DNA from: Shewanella eurypsychrophilus
GTDB lineage: Bacteria > Pseudomonadota > Gammaproteobacteria > Enterobacterales > Shewanellaceae
Assembly (NCBI RefSeq): GCF_007004545.3
Contig: NZ_CP045503.2
Coordinates: 1,520,501-1,584,500 of the forward strand
Reading direction: 5' to 3'
DNA length: 64,000 nucleotides
Shown: positions 56,468 through 64,000 of the stretch, piece after piece
How the letters are laid out: every line of letters begins with the position of its first letter
Numbering within the stretch: position 1 is the stretch's first letter
Notes under the pieces: generated by a model
The model's input: the letters and a program-made list of their open reading frames with translations, nothing else
Told to the model about the DNA's origin: nothing
The model's database searches: none
Translations under genes and position numbers: made by a program

Positions 56468-57803
56468 TGAGGAATCCCCTGATGATTTTCTAACAAATCA
56501 ATTAAATAGGATGAACTTACACCTTGAGTATGATCTGATGAAGGTGCGAACAAACATCAAACTCAGGAGCTCAAGGTGCAAGTGCTGTCTATCCTACATC
56601 AATCTCTATATGAACACTGTCCAGAAATTCACCTAAAGCGTCTCAATTCTCTCATGCTAGCTTGCCAAGCACTCGTCGACTCAGATGAGTTAACCCTGAC
56701 TTCACTTGGACGGCATATCAATAACAGCGCGACACATACTAAGCACTCCATTAAGCGTATGGATAGATTACTTGGGAACCACCACCTTCACAGTGAAAGG
56801 ATTGCTGTCTACCGCTGGCATGCCAAGTGGCTGATTTGTAATAACACTATGCCCACAGTGCTAGTTGATTGGTCTGATATGAAAGAGGGGCGAGAGCTAA
56901 TTGCGCTTAGAGCATCAATTGCGTTAAAAGGCCGCTCAATCACACTCTATGAGCGAACATTTCCACTCGCTCTTCAAGGAACACAGCAGGCTCATAACCA
57001 GTTTTTACATGAGTTGAGCAGAGTGCTCCCAAAGTCTGTTACTCCACTCATCGTGACCGATGCTGGATATAGAAACCCTTGGTTTAGAGAGGTTGAAAAA
57101 CTCGGCTGGTATTGGCTAGGACGCGCTCGAGGGTTAAGTGTTTATAGACCTCACCCGAATGGCCGCCAAATATCATTAAAGGAGCTGTACCCATCAGCTT
57201 CAAGCCGAGCTAAACATATAGGGCGGGTTGCGCTATCGGTTAAAAAACCGTTGTTATGCGAGCTGGTATTATTTAAGGAGCGCTCTAAAGGGCGCAAAGG
57301 GCAAAGAAGTACGACAACCGACTGTCATCACACAGCTCAATGGACCTATGAGCGAACAGCCAAAGAACCCTGGGCGTTGGTAACAAACCTAACGATGGAA
57401 GCTATGCCGCCCAAGAAGCTAGTTAATATCTATCGTAAACGCATGCAGATAGAGGAGACATTTCGAGATTTTAAAAGCCCCGCGTACGGGTTCAGCTTAC
57501 GCCACAGCCGGACAAGAAGTGCGGCTAGGATGGATATTTTGCTACTAATCGCTTTGCTTGTTCAGCTCACATTTTGGTGGGTAGGACTTTTTGGGGTGAC
57601 GAATAAATTACAGAGGCAATTTCAAGCTAACACGGTAAAAACACGCCGTGTGCTATCTATAGTAAGGATGGGGAAAGAGTTACTAAGGCGAAGGAAATAT
57701 TACAAAATGTCCGATAAAGACATATTAGAAGCAATGAGGCAGTTATCGGAATTATCAAGGTCTCACGGTTGCTGGGGCGCTGAATTATGAGGGGATCCTA
57801 CAG
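56468..57803 (+). mobile_element. Complete IS4-family, IS10-type insertion sequence
   Basis: A 1336 bp element. The left end, CTGAGGAATCCCCTGATGA, and the right end read inward, CTGTAGGATCCCCTCATAA, match the outside and inside ends of IS10. The 9 bp flanks GTTAGAGCC (56459-56467) and GGTAGAGCC (57804-57812) agree at eight of nine positions, consistent with a 9 bp target duplication. The single transposase frame is intact. It has inserted into one of the local interspersed repeats. Confidence 0.9.
56576..57790 (+). CDS. IS10-type (IS4 family) transposase
   Basis: 404 residues, close in length and sequence to the IS10R/Tn10 transposase. Blocks are MPTVLVDWSDMKEGRELIAL (first catalytic Asp), TPLIVTDAGYRNPWFREVEK (second Asp) and the YREK-type YRKRMQIEETFRDFKSPAYG with catalytic Glu. 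The RSKGRKGQRST segment is also shared. Translation starts at GTG 56576 (MQVLSILHQSLYEHCPE) after AAGG. No internal stop is present, so the enzyme is likely functional. Confidence 0.93.
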   Translation: MQVLSILHQSLYEHCPEIHLKRLNSLMLACQALVDSDELTLTSLGRHINNSATHTKHSIKRMDRLLGNHHLHSERIAVYRWHAKWLICNNTMPTVLVDWSDMKEGRELIALRASIALKGRSITLYERTFPLALQGTQQAHNQFLHELSRVLPKSVTPLIVTDAGYRNPWFREVEKLGWYWLGRARGLSVYRPHPNGRQISLKELYPSASSRAKHIGRVALSVKKPLLCELVLFKERSKGRKGQRSTTTDCHHTAQWTYERTAKEPWALVTNLTMEAMPPKKLVNIYRKRMQIEETFRDFKSPAYGFSLRHSRTRSAARMDILLLIALLVQLTFWWVGLFGVTNKLQRQFQANTVKTRRVLSIVRMGKELLRRRKYYKMSDKDILEAMRQLSELSRSHGCWGAEL

Positions 57804-57833
57804 GGTAGAGCCCACACGGACGTGCTTGCGGCG

Positions 57834-58760
57834 TTTCGCAGAAGTATCTGCACATGCCTCGCCGGCCAGGCGGTAGGTTACATTGAAAGTACGACCTTCA
57901 AACACACTAGCCAACAACTGCTGGATTCCGGCTTAAAAGATCTGCCGGAATGACAAAAGAGCCAGCTTCAACCAAGTAAACAACACATAAAATGTAATCA
58001 GCCTTCATTCGAAGGCAAGCACACTTTGGGGCATAAACGTGTTACCAATTAAAGCTTAGGCTTACCAATAAAATCCAAATCGAAGAAACAAATAACCCAG
58101 TGTAGATGCAGCTGCGGACTTCGGCTTCAAGGATGAAGCCGCAGAGCGTATAGGGATATATTCACAGCGTTTCGCAGAAGTAGCTGCACATGCCTCGCCG
58201 GACAGGCGTTAGGTTACATTGAAAGTACGACCTTCAAACACACTAGCCAACAACTGCTGGATTCCGGCTCAAAAGATCTGCCGGAATGACAAAAGAGCCA
58301 GCTTCAACTAAGTAAACAACACATAAAATGTAACCAGTCTTCATTCGAAGGCTAGCAAACTTTGGGGCATAAGTGAGTTACGGAACACTAGCCATAACCA
58401 CAATCGAAGAAACAAATAACCCAGTGTAGATGCAGCTGCGGACGTTGATGGCAGGGTGAGGTATCACGAAGTGATACTCTTTGAACGAGAGGCAGGGTTG
58501 TCGAACTGGCTGTAATACATGGAAGTAGTTGGAAATCGCAGAGCTCACAAGGCCAAAAATGTTCCATACATTTTTCGGCATTCCCACCATCCATGGCGGT
58601 CAGAAGTGCTTGCGGCGTTTCGCAGAAGCATCTGCACATCCCCCGCTGGGAAGCGATAGATAACCATGAAGGTACGACCTTCAATCACAAATCCCAATAC
58701 GAATTAAGCCAAGTTAATCGAACAGAAAATGTAACCAGTCTTCATTCTAAGGCTGGCTCA
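57834..58760 (+). repeat. Three direct copies of a ~210 bp interspersed repeat
   Basis: Copies at about 57834-58045, 58168-58383 and, shorter and more diverged, 58615-58760. They start GTTTCGCAGAAGTATCTGC and contain GGTACGACCTTCAA-type and AATGTAACCAGTCTTCATTC segments; the first two add GGATTCCGGCT...GCCGGAATGAC, an inverted repeat. Linkers hold AATCGAAGAAACAAATAACC, the inverse of a segment in the 53446-54602 repeats. No protein gene is supported in 57804-58925. Confidence 0.72.
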
Positions 58761-58925
58761 CCTTTGGGTAGAAATAAGTTAGCTGCTCAACCTATAAAGG
58801 TAAATCGAAGATATAACTTTTCTTGTAAATCAGCCAATGTAAATGCGGCTACGAACCTAGAGTTCTGGACGCCGAAATGAGACTATGGCAGCTAACAGAT
58901 ATACCGAAATAGACTTGGATTTAAA

Positions 58926-59243
58926 ATGAAAGACGTACCCACAACCATCAGCTTTTTTGAAATGCTGACTCCCTTTGTGGCTTCGGGAAAAAAGACCATC
59001 ACCATTCGCGATGAGTCAGAGTGTCATTATGTGCCGGGTACTCAGGTCGAGGTGTTTACCTTAGAGACCAATATTAAGGTTTGCGATATCATCATTGAGT
59101 CGGTTGAGCCGATTCTATTCAGCGAAATTAATGAGTTCCATGCAGAGCAAGAGTACCTTGAACTGCCCAAGCTCAAAGAGATAATAAGAGGTGTTTATCC
59201 CAATACAGAGCAGCTCTATGTTATCTCTTACAAGTTGGTTTAA
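58926..59243 (+). CDS. yqfB: YqfB-type ASCH-domain N4-acetylcytidine amidohydrolase
   Basis: A 105-residue ASCH-fold protein. The catalytic block GKKTITIRDESECHY (about 21-35) contains the Lys, Thr and Glu set described for E. coli YqfB, which hydrolyses N4-acetylcytidine. The HAEQEYLELPKLKEIIRGVYP stretch (about 75-95) also matches YqfB. Length is equal to the E. coli protein. It lies at the end of the repeat-rich island and is convergent with the glutathione transferase gene. The ribosome binding site is weak. Confidence 0.88.
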   Translation: MKDVPTTISFFEMLTPFVASGKKTITIRDESECHYVPGTQVEVFTLETNIKVCDIIIESVEPILFSEINEFHAEQEYLELPKLKEIIRGVYPNTEQLYVISYKLV

Positions 59244-59269
59244 CTGAGCAATAGCGACAAAGTAAAAGA

Positions 59270-59938
59270 TTATTTGGTCACCATTTTTCTAATTTTCTCA
59301 GCAAGTTCTTCATCAGTCAGGTCCGATGACGGTGGTGTCACTATGCCAACTTGAACTGCTGGGCGCGCAGCTATTTCGTTTATCCAGCGCTCAAGGTGAT
59401 CGAGCCCCGAGATATCGACGCCACTCCATTCAAAGATACGCACCCAAGGCCAGGTCGACATATCGGCGATAGTGTAATCATTTCCCGCTAGGTAGCGGTT
59501 ATCAGAGAGTTGGTTATTCATCACTTCGAATAATCGACGGCTCTCATTTTGGTAGCGCTCGATAGCTGTGGGGATCTTCTCCGGCAGGTAACGGTAGAAG
59601 ACATTGGCCTGTCCCATCATAGGACCGACTCCCCCCATTTGAAACATCAGCCATTGTAGTGTTGTAGATCGTTTATTGGGGTTCGCAGGGAGAAATTTGC
59701 CCGTCTTTTCTGCCAAGTAGATGAGGATAGCGCCAGACTCAAATACAGCGAAGTCATTATTGTCTCTATCGATGATTGCCGGGATACGGCCGTTAGGATT
59801 GATTGCCAGAAATTCAGGGTTTTTCTGTTCGCCCATCATCAAGTCTAAATGATGCACTCGATATTCGAGACCCATCTCCTCTAGCGCAATAGATATTTTA
59901 TGGCCATTGGGGGTGGCGGCTGTATATAAGTCGATCAT
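59270..59938 (-). CDS. Glutathione S-transferase (Nu-class, YfcG/YghU-like)
   Basis: A 222-residue cytosolic enzyme. The thioredoxin-fold N-terminal domain (about 1-85) has [30 protein letters not shown] with the cis-Pro, and [19 protein letters not shown], which binds glutathione. The helical C-terminal domain contains [18 protein letters not shown]. It resembles E. coli YfcG/YghU disulfide-bond reductases. ATG is preceded by AGGAG. It is separate from the DUF2461 gene upstream. Confidence 0.9.
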   Translation of the reverse strand: MIDLYTAATPNGHKISIALEEMGLEYRVHHLDLMMGEQKNPEFLAINPNGRIPAIIDRDNNDFAVFESGAILIYLAEKTGKFLPANPNKRSTTLQWLMFQMGGVGPMMGQANVFYRYLPEKIPTAIERYQNESRRLFEVMNNQLSDNRYLAGNDYTIADMSTWPWVRIFEWSGVDISGLDHLERWINEIAARPAVQVGIVTPPSSDLTDEELAEKIRKMVTK

Positions 59939-60014
59939 AAAAACTCCTAAATATATGCTGTTAGCGTCTTACTATGGACCTGCCTCATGATGTATTTATT
60001 ACGACATACTTGTT

Positions 60015-60686
60015 TTAGTAATCCAGATCTAGGGCAAAGCACAGGTATCCCATCAACTTTTGAGTCTGTTTAAATTCATTCGCACACCATGAGACGAATT
60101 CTGTGTCCGTTATCTGTTTTGCATCTATCGGCTTGATGGCGATGAAGTCTTTACGCTTTAATTCATCTAGCATGGGATGGTTCTTGTCATATCCCCTTGG
60201 TGGGCGGATCAGCGTGCTGCCCTCCATTTCAAAGCCCGCTTCTCTTAACTGAATCAGCGCTTTTTTATAGGCGTTGGGGTTTTCATCTATGCAGGTGCGT
60301 AGTTTGCTTAATGCTTTCGAGTCTGGATGCCAAATGCCAGCGCCTAAGAAGCAGCCCTCATTGGCGATATGCAGATACAAGCCCGGTGCGTGAACATCTT
60401 TGCCCTGAAAGTGACGAAATTGAACGCCAACATTGGTTTTATAGGGTGTTTTATCCTTACTAAAGCGCGCATCACGCTGGGGGCGCATTAAGCTACCGCC
60501 CACTTTTTTGGCTGTAGCAGTTAAGCGAGGCGAAAGCGCTAAGACATGTGGTCGCATCGCTTCGATAAAGTGAAGTGCAGGTGTGCGAACCTCATTCTCA
60601 TATTGAGCTTGATTTGCCTTAAACCATTCTCTGTCGTTATTGGTCGCCAGCTGCGAAAGAAAAGCAAAGCTCTTAGGAGTAAACAT
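60015..60686 (-). CDS. DUF2461 (TIGR02453 family) protein
   Basis: About 223 residues from the preferred start (MFTPKSFAFLSQLATNNDREWF). This matches the usual N-terminus of the family; the frame extends 14 codons upstream with several ATGs and no clear ribosome binding site at any. Conserved blocks are REWFKANQAQYENEV, RPQRDARFSKDKTPYKTNVG and GLYLHIANEGCFLGAGIWHP. The function of the family is not established. Cytoplasmic and monocistronic. Confidence 0.82.
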   Translation of the reverse strand: MFTPKSFAFLSQLATNNDREWFKANQAQYENEVRTPALHFIEAMRPHVLALSPRLTATAKKVGGSLMRPQRDARFSKDKTPYKTNVGVQFRHFQGKDVHAPGLYLHIANEGCFLGAGIWHPDSKALSKLRTCIDENPNAYKKALIQLREAGFEMEGSTLIRPPRGYDKNHPMLDELKRKDFIAIKPIDAKQITDTEFVSWCANEFKQTQKLMGYLCFALDLDY

Positions 60687-60728
60687 AGGGAAAATCTTCA
60701 TCAAGAACATTAATAGTGAAATTAACAT

Positions 60729-61030
60729 AGGGCTAGCAAGATTGGGAGGGGATTAGCATCAGGCTGGCAAATGGTTATCGCTTATTTTTGTTTATCTATT
60801 TTGGCGTGCTTATGTTTTTTGGCTAGTGGTGGTAAGCGCTAAATTTACATTCGTTATACTTATGTTGCCAACTTGTTGTTGCCTCGATCTTCTGTTAGCT
60901 TCGGAATCGTGAAGCGAACGAAAACCCTGCTAAAGGTAATAGTCGTAGCCGATAGTATGGTCAAAGTTTCATTATTCAACAGTTTGATAAGTAACAGTAA
61001 CTCTATACTAAAAATATAACGGAGAAACTT
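60729..61030. other. Intergenic region upstream of the subtilase
   Basis: About 300 bp between the DUF2461 gene (minus) and the protease gene (plus). It contains a GGAG ribosome binding site at about 61021 for the protease. No terminator, repeat or small ORF is evident. Confidence 0.4.
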
Positions 61031-62854
61031 ATGCAGTTATCTAAAATTGCTGGCGCAATCATGGCCCTGACCGTGGGTGTGTCTACAAGTGTGAACGCAG
61101 ATGATGATCGATATATCATTCAAGTCGACAATAACAATAAAGGTGTGGTTAAAGCGCTAGCAAATCAACTCGGAGGCCAGCTTCATGTCGATGGTAATGG
61201 CTTTATTTCAGCAACGTTCACAGGAAAAGATCTGTCCCAAGTGAAAGGGCTGCTTAATAACCCACATATTAAGTTAGTCGAAGTGGATCAACGTCGTCAT
61301 CTTATGTCTGCCTATAGTGACGATGCCGGCAACCCTATGACACAGCAAGTCACGCCCTATGCCGTGTATCAATCTCAAGCCGATCAAGTTGGATTCAATG
61401 CCAGCGCAGGCATGAAAGTCTGTATTATCGATTCGGGTCTCGATGCGAGTAACAGTGATTTTCAGTGGAATAATATCAGTGGCGATAATGACTCAGGTAC
61501 AGGAAACTGGAATGAGAATGGTGGCCCACATGGCACGCACGTAGCGGGCACCATAGGCGCAGCAGATAATAATCTTGGCGTCATTGGTATGGCACCGGGT
61601 GTCGATATGCACATCATCAAGGTATTTAACGATGACGGCTGGGGCTACTCGTCTGATTTAGCTCATGCAGCCGATCTTTGTAGCGCGGCGGGTGCCAATA
61701 TTATCAGCATGAGTCTTGGGGGCGGCGGCTCTAACTCAACTGAGTCGAATGCTTTTCAGTCTTTTGTCGATGCTGGTGGCTTAGTGGTCGCAGCGGCGGG
61801 TAACGATGGTAATAATGTTCGCTCGTACCCTGCTGGTTATCCATCAGTGATGATGATTGGTGCTAACGATGCCGATAATAATATTGCCGATTTTTCACAG
61901 TTTCCTGGCTGTACGACCGGCCGTGGCAAGAAGGTGAAAACAGATGAGACTATCTGTGTCGAGGTGACAGCGGGTGGTGTCGATACGCTTTCTACTTACC
62001 CTGCAGGTATGGCTACTGCGGCGAATATGACAGCCGATGGCGCAGCGTTCGCAAGCTCAGCCATGGAAAATCCAGGTAGTGTCAGTGGCAATACTTACTA
62101 CATGGGCACTGCAGAGGCGATTGATAGTGGCGCTAATGGCAATGTGTGTGTGATCGACCGCGGTGTGATCTCATTCCACGATAAAGTGGCTGCTTGTGAA
62201 AATTCTGGCGGTGTCGGCGCGGTGATTATCAACAACGAGCCTGGCATGCTATATGGCACGCTCGGGGATACCAATGTGACAAGTATTCCAGCAGTGGGTG
62301 CGACCTTTGAGGATCGCGGTGCGCTGTTAGCTGCGAGTAACATAGCTATCGATATTGGCACTTCTGACTATGGCTTTATGAGCGGAACCTCTATGGCCAC
62401 ACCAGCAGTCTCTGGTATTGCAGCACTGGTTTGGTCTAACCATAACCAATGTAACGGTAGTGAGATCCGTGAAGCGTTAAAGGCAACGGCGATGGACAGT
62501 GGCGCTGCGGGTAATGATGTGTACTTTGGTTACGGTATCGTCAAAGCGGCTGCAGCCGATGCCTACTTAACAGCAAATGGCTGTGCCGGGGACGGCGGTA
62601 CTGAGCCTGGTGGCGATTTCACTCTCAGTGCTAATGGCTACAAGAGTAAAGGTGTGAAGAAGGTAGATTTAAGCTTTACTGGTGCGGCCGGTAGCAATGT
62701 CGATGTTTATCGCGATGGCAGTATGATAGCGACAACATCGGCAAGCTCAACCTATACCGACAGCATTAGTTCAAAGGGTGGCGGTTCTTATACCTACCAA
62801 GCCTGTGATGAGGGAACATCGACCTGTACTGCAGAGCAGATAGTGACATTTTAA
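61031..62854 (+). CDS. Secreted subtilisin-like serine protease (S8) with PA insert
   Basis: The 607-residue protein has a signal peptide (to about residue 23), an I9-type inhibitor propeptide (about 25-95) and a peptidase S8 domain. The catalytic triad is Asp in KVCIIDSGLDAS (about 135), His in GPHGTHVAGTIGA (about 170) and Ser in MSGTSMATPAVSGIAAL (about 453). A protease-associated (PA) domain is inserted (about 340-420, NVCVIDRGVISFHDKVAACE). The last 80 residues are a separate small beta domain (LSANGYKSKGVKKVDLSF...AEQIVTF) shared with the neighbouring gene at 62956. It is extracellular. Confidence 0.93.
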   Translation: MQLSKIAGAIMALTVGVSTSVNADDDRYIIQVDNNNKGVVKALANQLGGQLHVDGNGFISATFTGKDLSQVKGLLNNPHIKLVEVDQRRHLMSAYSDDAGNPMTQQVTPYAVYQSQADQVGFNASAGMKVCIIDSGLDASNSDFQWNNISGDNDSGTGNWNENGGPHGTHVAGTIGAADNNLGVIGMAPGVDMHIIKVFNDDGWGYSSDLAHAADLCSAAGANIISMSLGGGGSNSTESNAFQSFVDAGGLVVAAAGNDGNNVRSYPAGYPSVMMIGANDADNNIADFSQFPGCTTGRGKKVKTDETICVEVTAGGVDTLSTYPAGMATAANMTADGAAFASSAMENPGSVSGNTYYMGTAEAIDSGANGNVCVIDRGVISFHDKVAACENSGGVGAVIINNEPGMLYGTLGDTNVTSIPAVGATFEDRGALLAASNIAIDIGTSDYGFMSGTSMATPAVSGIAALVWSNHNQCNGSEIREALKATAMDSGAAGNDVYFGYGIVKAAAADAYLTANGCAGDGGTEPGGDFTLSANGYKSKGVKKVDLSFTGAAGSNVDVYRDGSMIATTSASSTYTDSISSKGGGSYTYQACDEGTSTCTAEQIVTF

Positions 62855-62903
62855 TGCTGTTGTAACTGCTTCTTAGCCACTATCTAAAATAGGGCTAAAG
62901 GTA

Positions 62904-62936
62904 AAAACGCAGCCAATAATTATCGGCTGCGTTTTT
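62904..62936. terminator. Bidirectional terminator between convergent genes
   Basis: An 11 bp stem, AAAACGCAGCC with GGCTGCGTTTT, loop AATAATTATC, and T runs on both strands. It serves the subtilase gene and the FN3 protein gene. Confidence 0.93.
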
Positions 62937-62955
62937 TTATGCTTCTTAATGGAAG

Positions 62956-64000
62956 TTAAAATACGACGGTTTTCTCCTCTGAACATGACCCTGCACCGTT
63001 ACACACCTTGACTGTATGTGGGCCACCGCCTTTTGTCCCTGTATTGATGTCGTAGGTGTAAGGGGATGTCTGCTCATCGATAGCTGCTACTATTGGCACA
63101 CTCATATTATCGAGATAGATATCCATGTAAGAGGAGGTATCCCAATCAAGCTGGATATGCTTCACCCCTTTTACTTTATACCCTTGGGCGTCTAAGGTGA
63201 TCGCAGCGCCGACTAGCGTGGTGGCCGAAGCCGTATCAGAGGCAACAGAGCTGCCGGCACCATTGAGCGCGATAACACGGTAATCATAACTGGTGAGCGG
63301 GTTGAGGCCAGTATCGTTAAAACTGGAAGAGTTTGCAGCAACCGTTGTGACAAGTGCCCAGCTCCCGGTGCCACTCAATGTTCTTTCTATATCGAATCCG
63401 GTCTCGTTATCTGAATTATCGATCCACTCAAGATCAATTTGGATTGATGATATTGCTGTTGCTGATAAACCGGATGCTGGATTAGGCGCCTCTTGGCTCT
63501 CATCCGTTTCCGAACGAATGTAGAGACTGGAAACTGAGACTGTATCACGAGAACGGTTACCCGAGTTTTGGTTGCTATCTTCGACTTTGACTCTCACTTC
63601 TCCCGAACTACCAGCAGGTAGCAGGCTTGAGTAGCTAGCGTAGCCGCTCGTCAATGCTGCAAATTGGCTGTAACTTGAACCTCCATTCGTTGAATATGAG
63701 AACAGCATGCTGTCGCCATCACTTGAGGCAAGCATATTGGCATCTAAATGAAGTGTGACAACATCTCCGGCGAGAATATTAAATAACCAGGTGTGCTCTA
63801 GGAATGAGTGGCGATTTGCGGGCTTGCCGCCAGATTCTCGCTCCATGATACTCTGCTGGCTGCCACTATTTGGATACGTATCGCTGTAATTACCATTGAT
63901 GCTTCCTGAGCCTACAACTTCACCATAGGCAAACTGATCAATGAAGGGCGGAGCATCGACACTAATGCCAATGCTTACTACGTCGCTGTCACCTAAGTTA
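62956..64000 (-). CDS. Secreted FN3-domain protein, 5' end beyond the window
   Basis: The frame is open from the stop at 62956 to the window edge, so only the C-terminal 348 or so residues are seen. The upstream part is beta-rich (HTWLFNILAGDVVTLHLDAN, FSYSTNGGSSYSQFAAL). A fibronectin type III domain (PNPASGLSATAISSIQIDLE to ASATTLV) follows, then an 80-residue C-terminal domain (LDAQGYKVKGVKHIQLDW...EEKTVVF). That last domain is homologous to the one ending the convergent subtilase. It is probably the tail of another secreted hydrolase; the catalytic part lies outside the window. Confidence 0.8.
   Translation of the reverse strand, partial: NLGDSDVVSIGISVDAPPFIDQFAYGEVVGSGSINGNYSDTYPNSGSQQSIMERESGGKPANRHSFLEHTWLFNILAGDVVTLHLDANMLASSDGDSMLFSYSTNGGSSYSQFAALTSGYASYSSLLPAGSSGEVRVKVEDSNQNSGNRSRDTVSVSSLYIRSETDESQEAPNPASGLSATAISSIQIDLEWIDNSDNETGFDIERTLSGTGSWALVTTVAANSSSFNDTGLNPLTSYDYRVIALNGAGSSVASDTASATTLVGAAITLDAQGYKVKGVKHIQLDWDTSSYMDIYLDNMSVPIVAAIDEQTSPYTYDINTGTKGGGPHTVKVCNGAGSCSEEKTVVF

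Noticed and set aside
56308..56553. 81-residue minus-strand ORF across the IS10-type left end
   Set aside because: It begins inside the IS and runs out into flanking sequence; only its downstream part seems to contain helicase-like residues in a shifted frame.

Overview
The window looks like chromosome of a marine gammaproteobacterium, most likely Shewanella or a close relative. This is inferred from gene content: YicG, YfaZ and YqfB orthologues, a malQ-glgB-glgX-glgP-glgC-glgA cluster, secreted M9 and S8 proteases, and an RND pump with no linked outer-membrane factor. No tRNA or rRNA gene and no CRISPR array was seen.

Layout. 1-1628: a CTAG-rich short-word repeat array interrupted by a complete IS3-family element. 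1633-12954: housekeeping and transport genes (yicG-like channel, ltaE, a three-gene alkaline phosphatase cluster, BCCT transporter, PhnD-like binding protein, type II NADH dehydrogenase). 13531-24972: RND efflux pair, CPA1 antiporter, iron alcohol dehydrogenase, dCache chemoreceptor and a porin. 25302-37731: the glycogen/maltodextrin operon; MalQ, GlgX and GlgP mobilise glucan while GlgC, GlgA and GlgB build it. 37825-42980: YbaK-like deacylase and a large multidomain collagenase-like protease. 43032-44530: a gene-free tandem array. 44580-53445: glutathione peroxidase, YfaZ, a 7TM protein with a degenerate GGDEF domain, an acetoacetate-decarboxylase/FAD-oxidoreductase fusion, and an RsmB/NOP methyltransferase. 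53446-58925: a repeat-rich accessory island with a HEPN-plus-LOTUS protein, a broken helicase remnant and an IS10-type element. 58926-64000: YqfB, a glutathione transferase, a DUF2461 protein, a subtilase and the 3' part of an FN3 protein.

The most striking feature is 43107-44525. On the minus strand it contains five consecutive units. Each has a sigma-E-like promoter (GAACTT-type -35, exactly 16 bases, TCNNA-type -10), a G six bases downstream as likely start, a 5' hairpin, an exposed UUCAUCA...CUCCCU pyrimidine-rich segment, covarying hairpins with a CUAGCGC loop motif, and a rho-independent terminator. Three units are near-identical 337-338 bp direct repeats and two are diverged in sequence but conserved in plan. 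I read this as a tandem array of envelope-stress small RNAs acting like MicA/RybB/VrrA.

Other notable points are the HEPN/LOTUS protein beside the helicase remnant, the decarboxylase/oxidoreductase fusion, short ORFs whose stops overlap the starts of the RND permease gene and glgC, an atypical GlgA, and a C-terminal domain shared by two convergent secreted proteins.
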